Positions 8,876 to 17,720 of a stretch of DNA of 48,463 nt are shown piece after piece. Below the pieces are notes generated by a model. The model was not told the DNA's origin, made no database searches, and saw only the letters and a program-made list of their open reading frames with translations. The number at the start of each line of letters is the position of its first letter. Positions within the stretch are counted from its first letter, which is position 1. The DNA is taken from NCBI GenBank assembly GCA_947632185.1, contig CANROH010000003.1:1-48463 (forward strand). Direction: 5' to 3'. Both the position numbers and the translations under genes were made by a program. Source of the DNA: an uncultured Clostridia bacterium (GTDB taxonomy: Bacteria; Bacillota; Clostridia; TANB77; CAG-508).

Positions 8876-10090
8876 ATGACAGATATAATAAAGGAACTTG
8901 AGGATAGAGGATACATAGAGCAAATGACTAATAGAGATGAAATCAGAGAACTTTTTCAAAAAGAAAGTGTATGTTTTTATATAGGAATAGATCCTACAGC
9001 AAACAGTATGCATATTGGCCATTTTGTTGCTTTAATGGTTGCATCTAGGTTGCAAAAAGCTGGTCATAAACCTATTATTTTAATGGGGGGTGGAACAGCT
9101 GCAATAGGTGATCCAACTGGAAGAACTGATTTAAGACAGATGCTTACTAGAGAAGAATTAGATAGAAATGTAGAAGCAATTAAAAAGCAAGCTGAAAGAT
9201 TTGTTTCATTTGAAGGAGAAAATGCAGCAATAATTGTTAACAATGCAGATTGGCTATTAGATTTAAACTATATAGAATTTATGAAAGACATAGGCTCTAA
9301 ATTTACAGTTGCTAAGATGATAGCTCAAGAATGCTATAAAAATAGACTAGAAACAGGCCTAACTTTTTTTGAAATGGGATATCTTTTACTTCAAAGTTAT
9401 GACTTTTTATATTTACATGATAAATATAATTGTAAGTTGCAAATTGGTGGAAATGACCAATGGTCTAATATATTAGGTGGTGTTGAATTAATAAGAAAAA
9501 TAGGATCAGAAGATTCTTATGGTTTAACATTTAAACTTTTAACTACTGCTGATGGTAAAAAAATGGGAAAAACAGCTAAAGGCGCATTATGGCTTAATCC
9601 AGAAAGAACCTCTCCATATGAATTTTATCAATATTGGAGAAATATAGAAGATACTGAAGTTAGAAAGGTACTAAATTTACTTACATTTTTACCTGATGAA
9701 GAAATAGATAGACTAGCATCTTTAAAAGATGAAAGAATTAATGAAGCCAAAAAAATTGCTGCTTTTGAAATTACAAAGCTAATTCATGGAGAAGAGGAAG
9801 CCAAGAAGGCAGAATCAGCAGCTAATGCATTATTTGGTAATGGCGGTAATACAGAGGATATGCCAACTACAAAATTAGAAGATATAAACATCTCCATTAT
9901 AGATGCTATTGTTTTAGCTGGAATTGCTCCATCTAAAGGACAAGCTAAAACTCTAATATCTCAAGGTGGTATCACTTTAAATGAAGAAAAGATAGATGAT
10001 ATTTCTTACAGATTATGTGATAATGATTTTAAAGATGGATATGCTATTTTAAGAAAAGGCAAAAAAGTATTCCATAAATTTGAAAAATAG
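8876..10090 (+). CDS. tyrS: Tyrosyl-tRNA synthetase
   Basis: A 404-residue class I aminoacyl-tRNA synthetase. HIGH is at residues 46-49, the KMSKS equivalent is KMGKT at about 229-233, and a C-terminal S4 RNA-binding domain begins near residue 335. GGNDQWSN is the tyrosine-pocket signature. The protein attaches Tyr to tRNA-Tyr. It has GGAGG before the ATG and follows the zinc-ribbon gene closely; the short upstream region contains no T-box. A compact terminator follows the stop codon. Confidence 0.95.
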   Translation: MTDIIKELEDRGYIEQMTNRDEIRELFQKESVCFYIGIDPTANSMHIGHFVALMVASRLQKAGHKPIILMGGGTAAIGDPTGRTDLRQMLTREELDRNVEAIKKQAERFVSFEGENAAIIVNNADWLLDLNYIEFMKDIGSKFTVAKMIAQECYKNRLETGLTFFEMGYLLLQSYDFLYLHDKYNCKLQIGGNDQWSNILGGVELIRKIGSEDSYGLTFKLLTTADGKKMGKTAKGALWLNPERTSPYEFYQYWRNIEDTEVRKVLNLLTFLPDEEIDRLASLKDERINEAKKIAAFEITKLIHGEEEAKKAESAANALFGNGGNTEDMPTTKLEDINISIIDAIVLAGIAPSKGQAKTLISQGGITLNEEKIDDISYRLCDNDFKDGYAILRKGKKVFHKFEK

Positions 10091-10104
10091 ATATTTAGCA
10101 TAAG

Positions 10105-10128
10105 AGTGGGAGAAAATCCCACTTTTTA
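10105..10128 (+). terminator. Terminator after tyrS
   Basis: AGTGGGA (10105-10111) pairs with TCCCACT (10117-10123), loop GAAAA, then TTTTT. The same stem core recurs in the rimP leader at 15262. Confidence 0.85.
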
Positions 10129-10154
10129 ATTTTAAATATAAAGGATATTAAATT

Positions 10155-10838
10155 ATGAATAAATTAAAAATTTTAACAGTATTAATATTAATAATAATTG
10201 TTATAGGTTTTATTTTTGGAATAAATACTATATATAAATTTTGTGTTATACAAAAAATGTATTCTGTTATTAGTGAAAATGTACAAAAGGAAAACTATTA
10301 TCTAATATCAACTATTAAGAATAGTATTGATAATACTACTACTCAAACTAAAATATACTATAAAGATGGAATAGGGAAACTAATTGCAGAAAATGGCATA
10401 TACACATGGGCTGATGGTGAAAGGGCATATATTGTAGATGAAGAAAATAAAACTATATATCTTACTGATATTGAATCTACAATTGGGCTTGTATCTGGAG
10501 AAATGTTTGCAAGTTTTTATCCATGCTATTCTTATTCATTTCTCCAAAAAATTTTATTTGCCGGAAATATAAATAATAAAATAAAAACTGTTAAAATTGA
10601 TGGTCAAAAATTTTTAATGATAGAGATTCCTGATGAAAAAAGTACAAAAACAATATGGGTTTATAAAGATACTTTTAATTTAAAAAAGGCAGAGATAAAA
10701 TTTCCTGATGGTGAGACATTTGAATATGAATATGATTTAGGATTTGGATTAGTTAGCATAAGAAATGTTGAACTTCCAGATACTACAGATTATAAATTTA
10801 TAAATAATAAAACAGGAGAAGTAATTACTAATAATTAA
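10155..10838 (+). CDS. Membrane-anchored hypothetical protein
   Basis: A 227-residue protein with one N-terminal hydrophobic helix (about residues 5-27) and the remainder predicted outside the cell. The exported part is built from alternating beta-like stretches (YYKDGIGKLIAENGIYTW, YEYDLGFGLVSIRN) that recall the LolA/RseB half-barrel fold seen in lipoprotein-carrier-like and anti-sigma-interacting proteins, but no diagnostic motif is present and there is no lipobox Cys. It lies after the tyrS terminator and is convergent with the U32 gene, five bases apart. Function unknown. Confidence 0.6.
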   Translation: MNKLKILTVLILIIIVIGFIFGINTIYKFCVIQKMYSVISENVQKENYYLISTIKNSIDNTTTQTKIYYKDGIGKLIAENGIYTWADGERAYIVDEENKTIYLTDIESTIGLVSGEMFASFYPCYSYSFLQKILFAGNINNKIKTVKIDGQKFLMIEIPDEKSTKTIWVYKDTFNLKKAEIKFPDGETFEYEYDLGFGLVSIRNVELPDTTDYKFINNKTGEVITNN

Positions 10839-10843
10839 TAGTA

Positions 10844-13294
10844 TTAGTAGTATCCATTTGTATAATCCTTTCCATTAAAACAGTTTCCGGACTTTACTGT
10901 ATTAATAATATTTTGAATTTTATCAATTGATTCATCTAAGATATCTATTCTAATAGAATTACAAAGAATATCATTATATTCAATTGATAAAATTTTACTA
11001 TTATAAATTGTAGTTGTTTTAGAAAAGTTATCAGGAATAATTCTAAATTCAAAGTTCATTCTATCTTTTAAATAAAATTTAGAAGAATTTTGACATTTAG
11101 ACATGCAAGTTGAGTCACATTTGTTAGATTTACTAATGTAACAATAGTTATTTGTCATAACTGGAATTTTTCCATATACAATAATTTCTGATTTTAGATT
11201 TGCATTTTTTAAAACATCATTTGTTTCAATTTTATTTAATTCAGGTGAAATAGTATAAGTTGATAAATTTAAATCTTTTAAACTTTGTACAGAATAATTA
11301 TTATATATGTTTAAATTAAAATTACCAATTAACTCTAAATTTAACTGTTTTAATTTTTCAATTTGTGACAAGTTAGAAACGACAAATCCTTTTATATTAA
11401 AATCAGATACAATATTATTTAAATTTAAATTATTTATAATTTTGTCTTTTAAAATGTTAGGTAAATATATATATGTATTAAATTTTTTAGAAAGATTTTT
11501 TAATATCGAGGTATATGTGTTATCAAAAAAGTATTTTAATGGAATATATAGATTATCTATATTTTCTAATATTAAATAATTTACATTTTTATCTAATATA
11601 TTTAATAATAAAGATATTTTTTTATTTGTATTATTTTTTATACTAGTTGTTAAATTATATATATTAGTAGTATTAATTAAATGATGAGAATTTTTTTGAA
11701 TTACTACATCTTCTAATTGTTCTAAAGCTTTTCTTCTTATATCATTTAAAACACTAATTTGAATAAATAAATTGTTATCTAATATAACTTTTATATTTTC
11801 AAATTCAAATTGTGTATTTCCAGTTTTAGATATTTGATCAATTATTTTTTCTTCTGTAATTGCTTGATTTAATGCAATTTGAGGTATAGTAGATGATTTT
11901 ACAATTATTTCTAAACCAGAATAAAATCCTTCATTTGAAGAAATTTTAAAAGAAATAGGAGAATCCTTTTTTACAATAATTTCTCCATTTAATTTTATTT
12001 TTTTAAAATTTTTATCATCTTTAAAAGTAGGAGATATTATTTGGTTTAATCTTGCAGATTCAATTCTATAAACTTTAGAACCTACAGAAATATTTCCCTT
12101 CATTCTACCAATTTTTACAATTTGACCTTTATATAAATTTTCAAAATTTTTGTTATTAATCATAAGTTCAGATATAGTATAGTTTTCATCATTTATGGAT
12201 ATCCTGTCTCCAATTGATAAGTTATCTTCTAGTTTTAAAGTTAGATGTCCTTTATTTTCATTTATATGAGAAATTGTTCCAACATATATTCCCATGTTAT
12301 TTGGTTTATTTTTAAAAATAAAATTGTTATTTATGTTTGTTCCAAAATGCCCACTAGAAAAACCACCACGATTAAATACTTGGGTAATTTCTTGTCTATC
12401 TGATAATCCAGTATTTTCATTTATTATATCTAATTGTTTATTAATTAGGAATTTAAGTTCGTTATTATCAAGATTTATATTTTTTAAGACTAAATCAATG
12501 TATTTTCTGTAAATTTTTGTAACTACTCCAACATATGTAGGTGTTTTCATACGACCTTCGATTTTTAATGAATCAATACCAAGTTTAATAAGTTCAGGTA
12601 AAAATTCTATTCCCAAATTATCGCGAGGACTAAGAATATATCCACTATCTAAAACAGTAGAAGTTTCTTTATTATTTGTATCCATACAAAGTTTATAAGG
12701 AAGTCTACATGGTTGAGCACATAGACCACGATTACCAGAACGTTTTCCAATCATGCTAGAAAATAAGCATTGGCCTGAATAAGAAATACAAAGAGCACCA
12801 TGTATGAACACTTCGAGTTCAATATTAGTATTTTTTCTTATATATTCAATTTCAGAAATAGAAAGTTCACGAGCTAAAACAACTCTTGAAAATCCCATTT
12901 TTTCTAATTGTTTTACACCATCTAAATTATGAATGGACATCTGAGTACTGGCATGTAATGGAATTTGGTTGTAATTTTTTAATAAAAAAGAAGCTAAGCC
13001 TAAATCTTGGACGATAATTGCATCTACTCCTAAATTATATGCTTGTATAGCTATATTTAAAGCCTCTTTGAATTCATCATTTTTAATTAAAGTATTAAGT
13101 GCAAGATTTACTTTAACATTTCTCAATTTTGCATATTTAATAGCATCTATTAATTCTTGGCTATTAAAATTAGTAGCTTTTGCTCTTGCATTGAAAGAAG
13201 AGGTGCCAAGATAAACGGCATCAGCACCATTTTGAACAGCAGCTTTTAATGATTCAAAATCTCCAGCAGGAGCAAGTAATTCAATATTTTTCAT
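10844..13294 (-). CDS. U32 family peptidase-like protein with DUF3656 (RlhA-like)
   Basis: An 816-residue protein. The N-terminal U32 domain begins ELLAPAGDFESLKAAVQNGADAVYLG and has the family cysteines in HGALCISYSGQC and GNRGLCAQPC, which in related proteins bind an iron-sulfur cluster. The middle and C-terminal regions match the long architecture with DUF3656, as in Escherichia coli RlhA, which is needed for hydroxylation of C2501 of 23S rRNA. The last 90 residues add a second Cys cluster (CYISKSNKCDSTCMSKC) and FYLKDRMNFEF. The old peptidase label is probably misleading; a role in RNA or cofactor hydroxylation is inferred. It is transcribed against its neighbours from an extended -10 promoter. 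Confidence 0.82.
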   Translation of the reverse strand: MKNIELLAPAGDFESLKAAVQNGADAVYLGTSSFNARAKATNFNSQELIDAIKYAKLRNVKVNLALNTLIKNDEFKEALNIAIQAYNLGVDAIIVQDLGLASFLLKNYNQIPLHASTQMSIHNLDGVKQLEKMGFSRVVLARELSISEIEYIRKNTNIELEVFIHGALCISYSGQCLFSSMIGKRSGNRGLCAQPCRLPYKLCMDTNNKETSTVLDSGYILSPRDNLGIEFLPELIKLGIDSLKIEGRMKTPTYVGVVTKIYRKYIDLVLKNINLDNNELKFLINKQLDIINENTGLSDRQEITQVFNRGGFSSGHFGTNINNNFIFKNKPNNMGIYVGTISHINENKGHLTLKLEDNLSIGDRISINDENYTISELMINNKNFENLYKGQIVKIGRMKGNISVGSKVYRIESARLNQIISPTFKDDKNFKKIKLNGEIIVKKDSPISFKISSNEGFYSGLEIIVKSSTIPQIALNQAITEEKIIDQISKTGNTQFEFENIKVILDNNLFIQISVLNDIRRKALEQLEDVVIQKNSHHLINTTNIYNLTTSIKNNTNKKISLLLNILDKNVNYLILENIDNLYIPLKYFFDNTYTSILKNLSKKFNTYIYLPNILKDKIINNLNLNNIVSDFNIKGFVVSNLSQIEKLKQLNLELIGNFNLNIYNNYSVQSLKDLNLSTYTISPELNKIETNDVLKNANLKSEIIVYGKIPVMTNNYCYISKSNKCDSTCMSKCQNSSKFYLKDRMNFEFRIIPDNFSKTTTIYNSKILSIEYNDILCNSIRIDILDESIDKIQNIINTVKSGNCFNGKDYTNGYY

Positions 13295-13354
13295 AATACA
13301 CCTTTATAAAATATATTTAAATTTTAAATAGTAAAAATTTAGAAAAGCATATAT

Positions 13355-13384
13355 ATTATAACATATTCTTTAGAATAATGCTAT
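13355..13384 (-). promoter_or_regulatory. Promoter of the U32 gene
   Basis: On the reverse strand TATAAT (complement of 13355-13360) is preceded by TGT, forming an extended -10; the -35 is weak. Confidence 0.4.
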
Positions 13385-13420
13385 TTATAGATTAAATACA
13401 TAATAAATTTAAAAATAATG

Positions 13421-13449
13421 TTTACAAATATTTTATTTATATATAAAAT
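13421..13449 (+). promoter_or_regulatory. Promoter of the GLUG-repeat gene
   Basis: TTTACA (13421-13426), 17-base spacer, TAAAAT (13444-13449). Confidence 0.55.
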
Positions 13450-13483
13450 GTAGAATATAATTTAGAATTGGAGGATTTTAAAA

Positions 13484-15181
13484 TTGAGATCTGGAAGAAG
13501 AGCAATTGAAAATGAAGGAAGAAAACTTAATAAGGGCAAAGTAGTATTAGTATTATTCATAATAATACTAATAGTTGCATTAATATTCGGTATAAAATTT
13601 TTGGTAGAATATATAAAAAATAAAAATACAAAAGATGGATTATCATCTAATGTAAATGATGTAATTGATTATTCTGGAACTGCTAGTTCAAAAACAATAG
13701 ATGAAATACTTAATGAGTTTGGTGGAGAAGTAGTAGAACAAGTAAAACAAGATACTTATTATATAAAAAAAGATGGAACTGAATATACAGCATATTTGGA
13801 TGGAGAAATATCTGAAGGAAGAATTGTACCTTGGGATGGTAAAACTTCTTCAAAGCCTGCAGTTGATGATGCGGGAAATATGAATGTATATACAGCAAGT
13901 GAATTAAAATGGATTGCAGATCAAGTCATTAGTGGTCAAATGAATTTTTCTGGAGTGACAATAACTTTACGTAACAATATAGATTTAGGAGCAAGAAAAA
14001 ATGATGATGGAACATGGAGTGAAGATTACAAATGGACACCTATTATAGGATTTTTAGATGAAATTTCAACAGAGAAAAATTCAGATGATTCTTCAGATGA
14101 ACAGGCAAAAACAGATGAATCTGATACTATTCAAGAAAATTTAAAACGATTTTCTGGTATATTACAAGGAAACGGAGTAACAATAAGGGGATTATATATA
14201 AATAGTGATAAAAGATATCAAGGTTTATTTGGATATTCATCAGGAACTATTACTAATATAAATATAAAAAATAGTAGTATAAAAGGAGGAGAAGGAACAG
14301 GAGCTTTAGTTGGCTTGAATGAAGGAAGAATTGTAGGATGTACATTAGAAAATGTTGAGGTAGAAGGTAAAGAAAAAGTTGGCGGTATTGTTGGTATAAA
14401 TATGACAAATTCTTCTATTGAAAATTGCACTACATCAGAAAATAATATAATTAGTTCTGATAAATATGTAGGAGGAATAGCTGGATATGTAAATAATAAT
14501 TCTAATATTTCGAATTCATCAAATAAATCTATTATAAAAGGAAAAGAGTATGTAGGGGGAATAGCTGGAATATCATTTTACGGAACAATAATAAAAGAAT
14601 CATATAATCAATCTGAAAATATTACTGGAGATAAATATGTAGGAGGAATAGTTGGATATTCTAGTAGCCAATTAGAACATGTATATTCTTTAGGCAGAAT
14701 ATCTGCTAATAGTTATGTCGGTGGCTTAGTTGGAGTAAACTATGAAATGGGAAATATAACAGATTCATATAATTCTGGTGAAATAATAGTAGCAGAAGAT
14801 AATGCGGGAGGAATAACAGGTCTTAATAATTCAAATATATCTAATTGTTATAATGCAGGCAAAATTGATGCAAGTAAAGCTTCTGGTATAAAAGTTGGGG
14901 GAATATGCGGTCAGAATGCTTCAGAATGTTATATATACACATCTTATAATATAGGAAATATAATTACTTCTGAAGTTGCAAATGGCTTAGTTGGAGTAAA
15001 TTTCGGAGATGTAAATAATAGTTTTTATCTTGATAGTTCTATAAAAATATCACCAAAAAATGATGAATTAAAAAAATCAGAAGAAGATATGAAAAATAGT
15101 ATACTTACTGACCTTGGTGAAAGCTTTGTGAAAGATATTAAAAATATTAATTCTGGTTATCCAGTACTATCATGGCAATAA
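13484..15181 (+). CDS. GLUG-repeat surface protein
   Basis: A 565-residue protein starting at TTG, nine bases after GGAGG (13470-13474). Residues 1-22 are basic, followed by a single membrane helix (about 22-45). From about residue 225 onward the chain is made of repeats of the form GxxYVGGIAGY...SxISNS, the GLUG motif found in bacterial surface proteins and predicted to form a right-handed beta-helix. Residues 190-215 are acidic and low in complexity. It ends GYPVLSWQ, typical for the type, with no LPxTG sorting signal, so it is probably held by its N-terminal helix. Likely role is adhesion or binding of envelope or host material, which is inference. Confidence 0.78.
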   Translation: MRSGRRAIENEGRKLNKGKVVLVLFIIILIVALIFGIKFLVEYIKNKNTKDGLSSNVNDVIDYSGTASSKTIDEILNEFGGEVVEQVKQDTYYIKKDGTEYTAYLDGEISEGRIVPWDGKTSSKPAVDDAGNMNVYTASELKWIADQVISGQMNFSGVTITLRNNIDLGARKNDDGTWSEDYKWTPIIGFLDEISTEKNSDDSSDEQAKTDESDTIQENLKRFSGILQGNGVTIRGLYINSDKRYQGLFGYSSGTITNINIKNSSIKGGEGTGALVGLNEGRIVGCTLENVEVEGKEKVGGIVGINMTNSSIENCTTSENNIISSDKYVGGIAGYVNNNSNISNSSNKSIIKGKEYVGGIAGISFYGTIIKESYNQSENITGDKYVGGIVGYSSSQLEHVYSLGRISANSYVGGLVGVNYEMGNITDSYNSGEIIVAEDNAGGITGLNNSNISNCYNAGKIDASKASGIKVGGICGQNASECYIYTSYNIGNIITSEVANGLVGVNFGDVNNSFYLDSSIKISPKNDELKKSEEDMKNSILTDLGESFVKDIKNINSGYPVLSWQ

Positions 15182-15207
15182 AAAAGTGTAAAAATATTAA
15201 AAAAAGC

Positions 15208-15236
15208 TTGCAATTACGTTTATTTAAGTGTATAAT
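15208..15236 (+). promoter_or_regulatory. Promoter of the rimP-nusA-infB operon
   Basis: TTGCAA (15208-15213), 17-base spacer, perfect TATAAT (15231-15236). It is the strongest promoter seen in the window and lies upstream of the leader hairpin, so transcripts include the hairpin. Confidence 0.75.
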
Positions 15237-15261
15237 ACTTATATCATAACAATTGTACTAG

Positions 15262-15298
15262 AAGAGTGGGAACAGATCCCACTCTTTAAAAGTTTTTT
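15262..15298 (+). promoter_or_regulatory. Leader hairpin of the rimP operon, probable attenuator
   Basis: AAGAGTGGGA (15262-15271) pairs perfectly with TCCCACTCTT (15277-15286), five-base loop, followed by TAAAAGTTTTTT. It lies between the promoter and the rimP ribosome binding site, so it cannot simply end the upstream gene. As the operon encodes NusA, which enhances pausing and hairpin termination, feedback through this hairpin is plausible. I recall similar hairpins before rimP in other Firmicutes but have not checked this. Confidence 0.65.
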
Positions 15299-15310
15299 GG
15301 AGGTGATAAA

Positions 15311-15772
15311 GTGGCATCCAATAATATTGAAGAGAAAGTTGAAAATTTATTGGAAAATATTATAAAAGAAATCGGATATAGCTTATATGATGTAAGGTAT
15401 GAAAAAGAAGGAAAAGATCATTATTTAAGAATATTTATAGATAAACCAGAAGGAATCGATATAAATGATTGTGAAACTGTAAATAATGCTATAAATGATG
15501 TATTAGATAAAGCTGATTATATAAAAGAACAATATTTCTTAGAAGTTTCTTCTCCTGGTATTGAAAGAGTACTAAGAAAAGAAAAACATTTTCTATCTCA
15601 AATGGGAAAAAAGATTTCTGTTAAACTTTTTAAGGCAATCGAAAATCAAAAAGAAATAATAGGAATATTAGAAGAATATAATAGTAGCGAGATTACATTA
15701 AGGGTAGAAAATAAAAGTTTAAAAATAAATTTAAAAGATATTGCTATTGCAAAGACCGTTTATGAGTGGTAA
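15311..15772 (+). CDS. rimP: Ribosome maturation factor RimP
   Basis: A 153-residue RimP starting at GTG behind GGAGGTGAT (15299-15307). The two-domain family pattern is seen: the N-terminal alpha/beta domain with YDVRYEKEG...LRIFIDKPEGIDINDCETVN and SSPGIERVLRKEKHF, then an SH3-like C-terminal barrel. RimP assists late maturation of the 30S subunit. It opens the cluster rimP-nusA-ylxR-ylxQ-infB-rbfA-nrnA. Confidence 0.94.
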   Translation: MASNNIEEKVENLLENIIKEIGYSLYDVRYEKEGKDHYLRIFIDKPEGIDINDCETVNNAINDVLDKADYIKEQYFLEVSSPGIERVLRKEKHFLSQMGKKISVKLFKAIENQKEIIGILEEYNSSEITLRVENKSLKINLKDIAIAKTVYEW

Positions 15773-15811
15773 AAATAGCAATGGAAGCAAAGAAAGGAAA
15801 TGGTATAAAAA

Positions 15812-17104
15812 ATGAAGAACGTTGATGTAAAAGAACTAATTTCAGTTATGGAAGAATTAGAAAAAGAAAGAGGAATAAGTAAAGATTATTTAATTAGTGC
15901 TCTAGAAGAGGCGTTAGTTAAAGCATATAAACAAAATTTTGATGTTGATGATAGTGTAGATAATGTAAAAGTTACAATAGATAAAAATTCAGGAGAAATG
16001 CATGTATATTCTGCTAAAGAAGTAGTTGCAGAACTTCCTGTTCCAGAACTTGAAATTACTTTAGAAGATGCTCAAAAAATTGATAAAAATTATAAAATAG
16101 GTGATATAGTTAATGTTGAAATAATACCAAAGGATTTTGGAAGAATTGCAGCACAAAAAGCCAAACAAGTTGTTGTTCAAAAAATAAGAGAAATTGAAAA
16201 AGAAATGGTTTTTAAAGAATTTAATGATAAAAAAGGAGAAATTGTTTCTGGATTAATACAAAAAGCAGATGGAAAAATCGTTGTTATGGATTTAGGAAAG
16301 CTAGAAGGGGTTATGCCTTTAAAAGAACAAATACCTACTGAAACATATAGAGTAAATGATAAAATAAGAGGATATGTTTTAGAAGTAGAAAAAGGTTTAA
16401 AAGGAACACCTCAAGTTATAGTTTCAAGAAGTCATCCTGATTTTGTAAGAAAATTATTCGAATTTGAAATACCAGAAATATATGAAGGATTAATTGAAAT
16501 AAAATCTGTTTCTAGAGATCCAGGTTCAAGAAGCAAAGTAGCTGTTTATTCTAGAGATGAAAATATTGATCCTGTTGGTTCTTGTGTTGGTCAAAAAGGA
16601 GTAAGAATTCAAAATATAATTAATGAATTAAATGGAGAAAAAATAGATGTAATTGAATGGAGTGAAGAACCATCTATTTATATTGCTGCAGCTTTACTTC
16701 CAGCCCAAGTTATGGCAGTTGATGTTAAAGAAGATGAAAAATTTGCACAAGTTATTGTTCCAGATGATCAATTATCTTTAGCAATTGGTAAATCAGGACA
16801 AAATGCAAGACTTGCTGCAAGACTTACAAATTGGAAAATTGATATTAAATCTGAATCTCAAATTAGAGAAATATTACTTAACCAAGCACAAGAAGAAAAT
16901 GTAGAAACAGAAAAAGAAGAAAATATAAAAAATAATGAAGATTCTTCTGAAAAAACAAAATCAAAAACTAAAAAGAAAACTAAAAAAGAAATAGAAGATG
17001 AGAAACAAGAAGAAGTAGCAGTAGAAAATAAAGATGAAAATACTTTAGAAAAGAAACCAGCTAAAAGAGGAAGAAAGAAAAAAACTGAAGTTGAAGAAAA
17101 TTAA
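15812..17104 (+). CDS. nusA: Transcription termination/antitermination factor NusA
   Basis: A 430-residue NusA. The N-terminal RNA-polymerase-binding domain covers about residues 1-125, an S1 domain about 130-200 (GEIVSGLIQKADGKIVVMDLG), and two KH domains follow, with GSCVGQKGVRIQNI near residue 255 and LAIGKSGQNARLAARLT near 325. Beyond residue 350 the tail is a Lys/Glu-rich, low-complexity stretch ending PAKRGRKKK rather than the acidic repeats of proteobacterial NusA. NusA modulates pausing, hairpin termination and rRNA antitermination. It is second in the operon, 39 bases after rimP. Confidence 0.95.
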   Translation: MKNVDVKELISVMEELEKERGISKDYLISALEEALVKAYKQNFDVDDSVDNVKVTIDKNSGEMHVYSAKEVVAELPVPELEITLEDAQKIDKNYKIGDIVNVEIIPKDFGRIAAQKAKQVVVQKIREIEKEMVFKEFNDKKGEIVSGLIQKADGKIVVMDLGKLEGVMPLKEQIPTETYRVNDKIRGYVLEVEKGLKGTPQVIVSRSHPDFVRKLFEFEIPEIYEGLIEIKSVSRDPGSRSKVAVYSRDENIDPVGSCVGQKGVRIQNIINELNGEKIDVIEWSEEPSIYIAAALLPAQVMAVDVKEDEKFAQVIVPDDQLSLAIGKSGQNARLAARLTNWKIDIKSESQIREILLNQAQEENVETEKEENIKNNEDSSEKTKSKTKKKTKKEIEDEKQEEVAVENKDENTLEKKPAKRGRKKKTEVEEN

Positions 17105-17140
17105 GATATTTAAAATTACCAAATAATAGGAGTGATTTTA

Positions 17141-17407
17141 GTGTTAAATAAAAAGAAACCAGTAAGAACGTGTATGGCATGTAATCAGCAAAAAGAAAAG
17201 CAAGAACTTTTAAGGATTATTAAAACAAAAGAAGGCCTTATTGAAGTCGATTTAACAGGAAAGAAAAATGGTAGAGGAGCTTATATTTGCAAAAATATTG
17301 AGTGTCTAGATAAAATTATTAAATCAAAAAGATTAGAAAGAATTTTTGAAAAAAATATTGATCAAGAATTGTATGAAAATATAAGAGGTGTAATTATTGG
17401 TAAATAA
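17141..17407 (+). CDS. ylxR: YlxR/RnpM RNA-binding protein (DUF448)
   Basis: An 88-residue DUF448 protein with RTCMACNQQKEKQELLRI and GRGAYIC, the family signatures. Members bind RNA; in Bacillus the protein has been linked to RNase P regulation (RnpM). I choose the GTG at 17141 because AGGAG at 17128-17132 lies eight bases before it; an upstream GTG at 17132 overlaps that site. The gene lies between nusA and ylxQ as in other Firmicutes and overlaps the start of ylxQ by 11 bases. Confidence 0.9.
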   Translation: MLNKKKPVRTCMACNQQKEKQELLRIIKTKEGLIEVDLTGKKNGRGAYICKNIECLDKIIKSKRLERIFEKNIDQELYENIRGVIIGK

Positions 17408-17720
17408 AATATATGGTTTACTTGGCATAAGTGCTAAGGCTGGTAAGATTTTATCAGGAACAGATAGTGTATTAGGAGAAATGTCTAAAGGTAATGTTAA
17501 ATTAGTAATTGTGGCAGAAGATACATCTTTAAAAACTATAAAAAATATAGAATATTATTCTAAAAAAGAAAACGTAGAAATGATTATTTTTGGTACTATT
17601 TCTGATAATAGTAAGGCAATAGGAAAACATAATAGAGCTATTATAGGTGTTAAAGATAAAAACTTAGCTGATGCTATATTAAAAGTATTTCATGGAGGTG
17701 GAAAAGTTGGAAAAAATTAA
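17397..17720 (+). CDS. ylxQ: YlxQ, L7Ae/L30e-like RNA-binding protein
   Basis: A 107-residue L7Ae-family protein ([20 protein letters not shown], then [15 protein letters not shown]). Such proteins recognise kink-turn RNA; the cellular role of YlxQ is not settled. It begins at TTG, eight bases behind AAGAGGTG (17382-17389) inside the end of ylxR. Its last 14 bases overlap the infB start, and its GGAGGTG near the end doubles as the infB ribosome binding site, so translation of the three genes is tightly coupled. Confidence 0.88.
   Translation: MVNKIYGLLGISAKAGKILSGTDSVLGEMSKGNVKLVIVAEDTSLKTIKNIEYYSKKENVEMIIFGTISDNSKAIGKHNRAIIGVKDKNLADAILKVFHGGGKVGKN

Noticed and set aside
14579-14583. TACGGAA in the GLUG-repeat gene as a fourth shift site
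   Set aside because: Here the triplets are TAC GGA in frame, with no frame break; the CGG is out of frame and the gene reads through.
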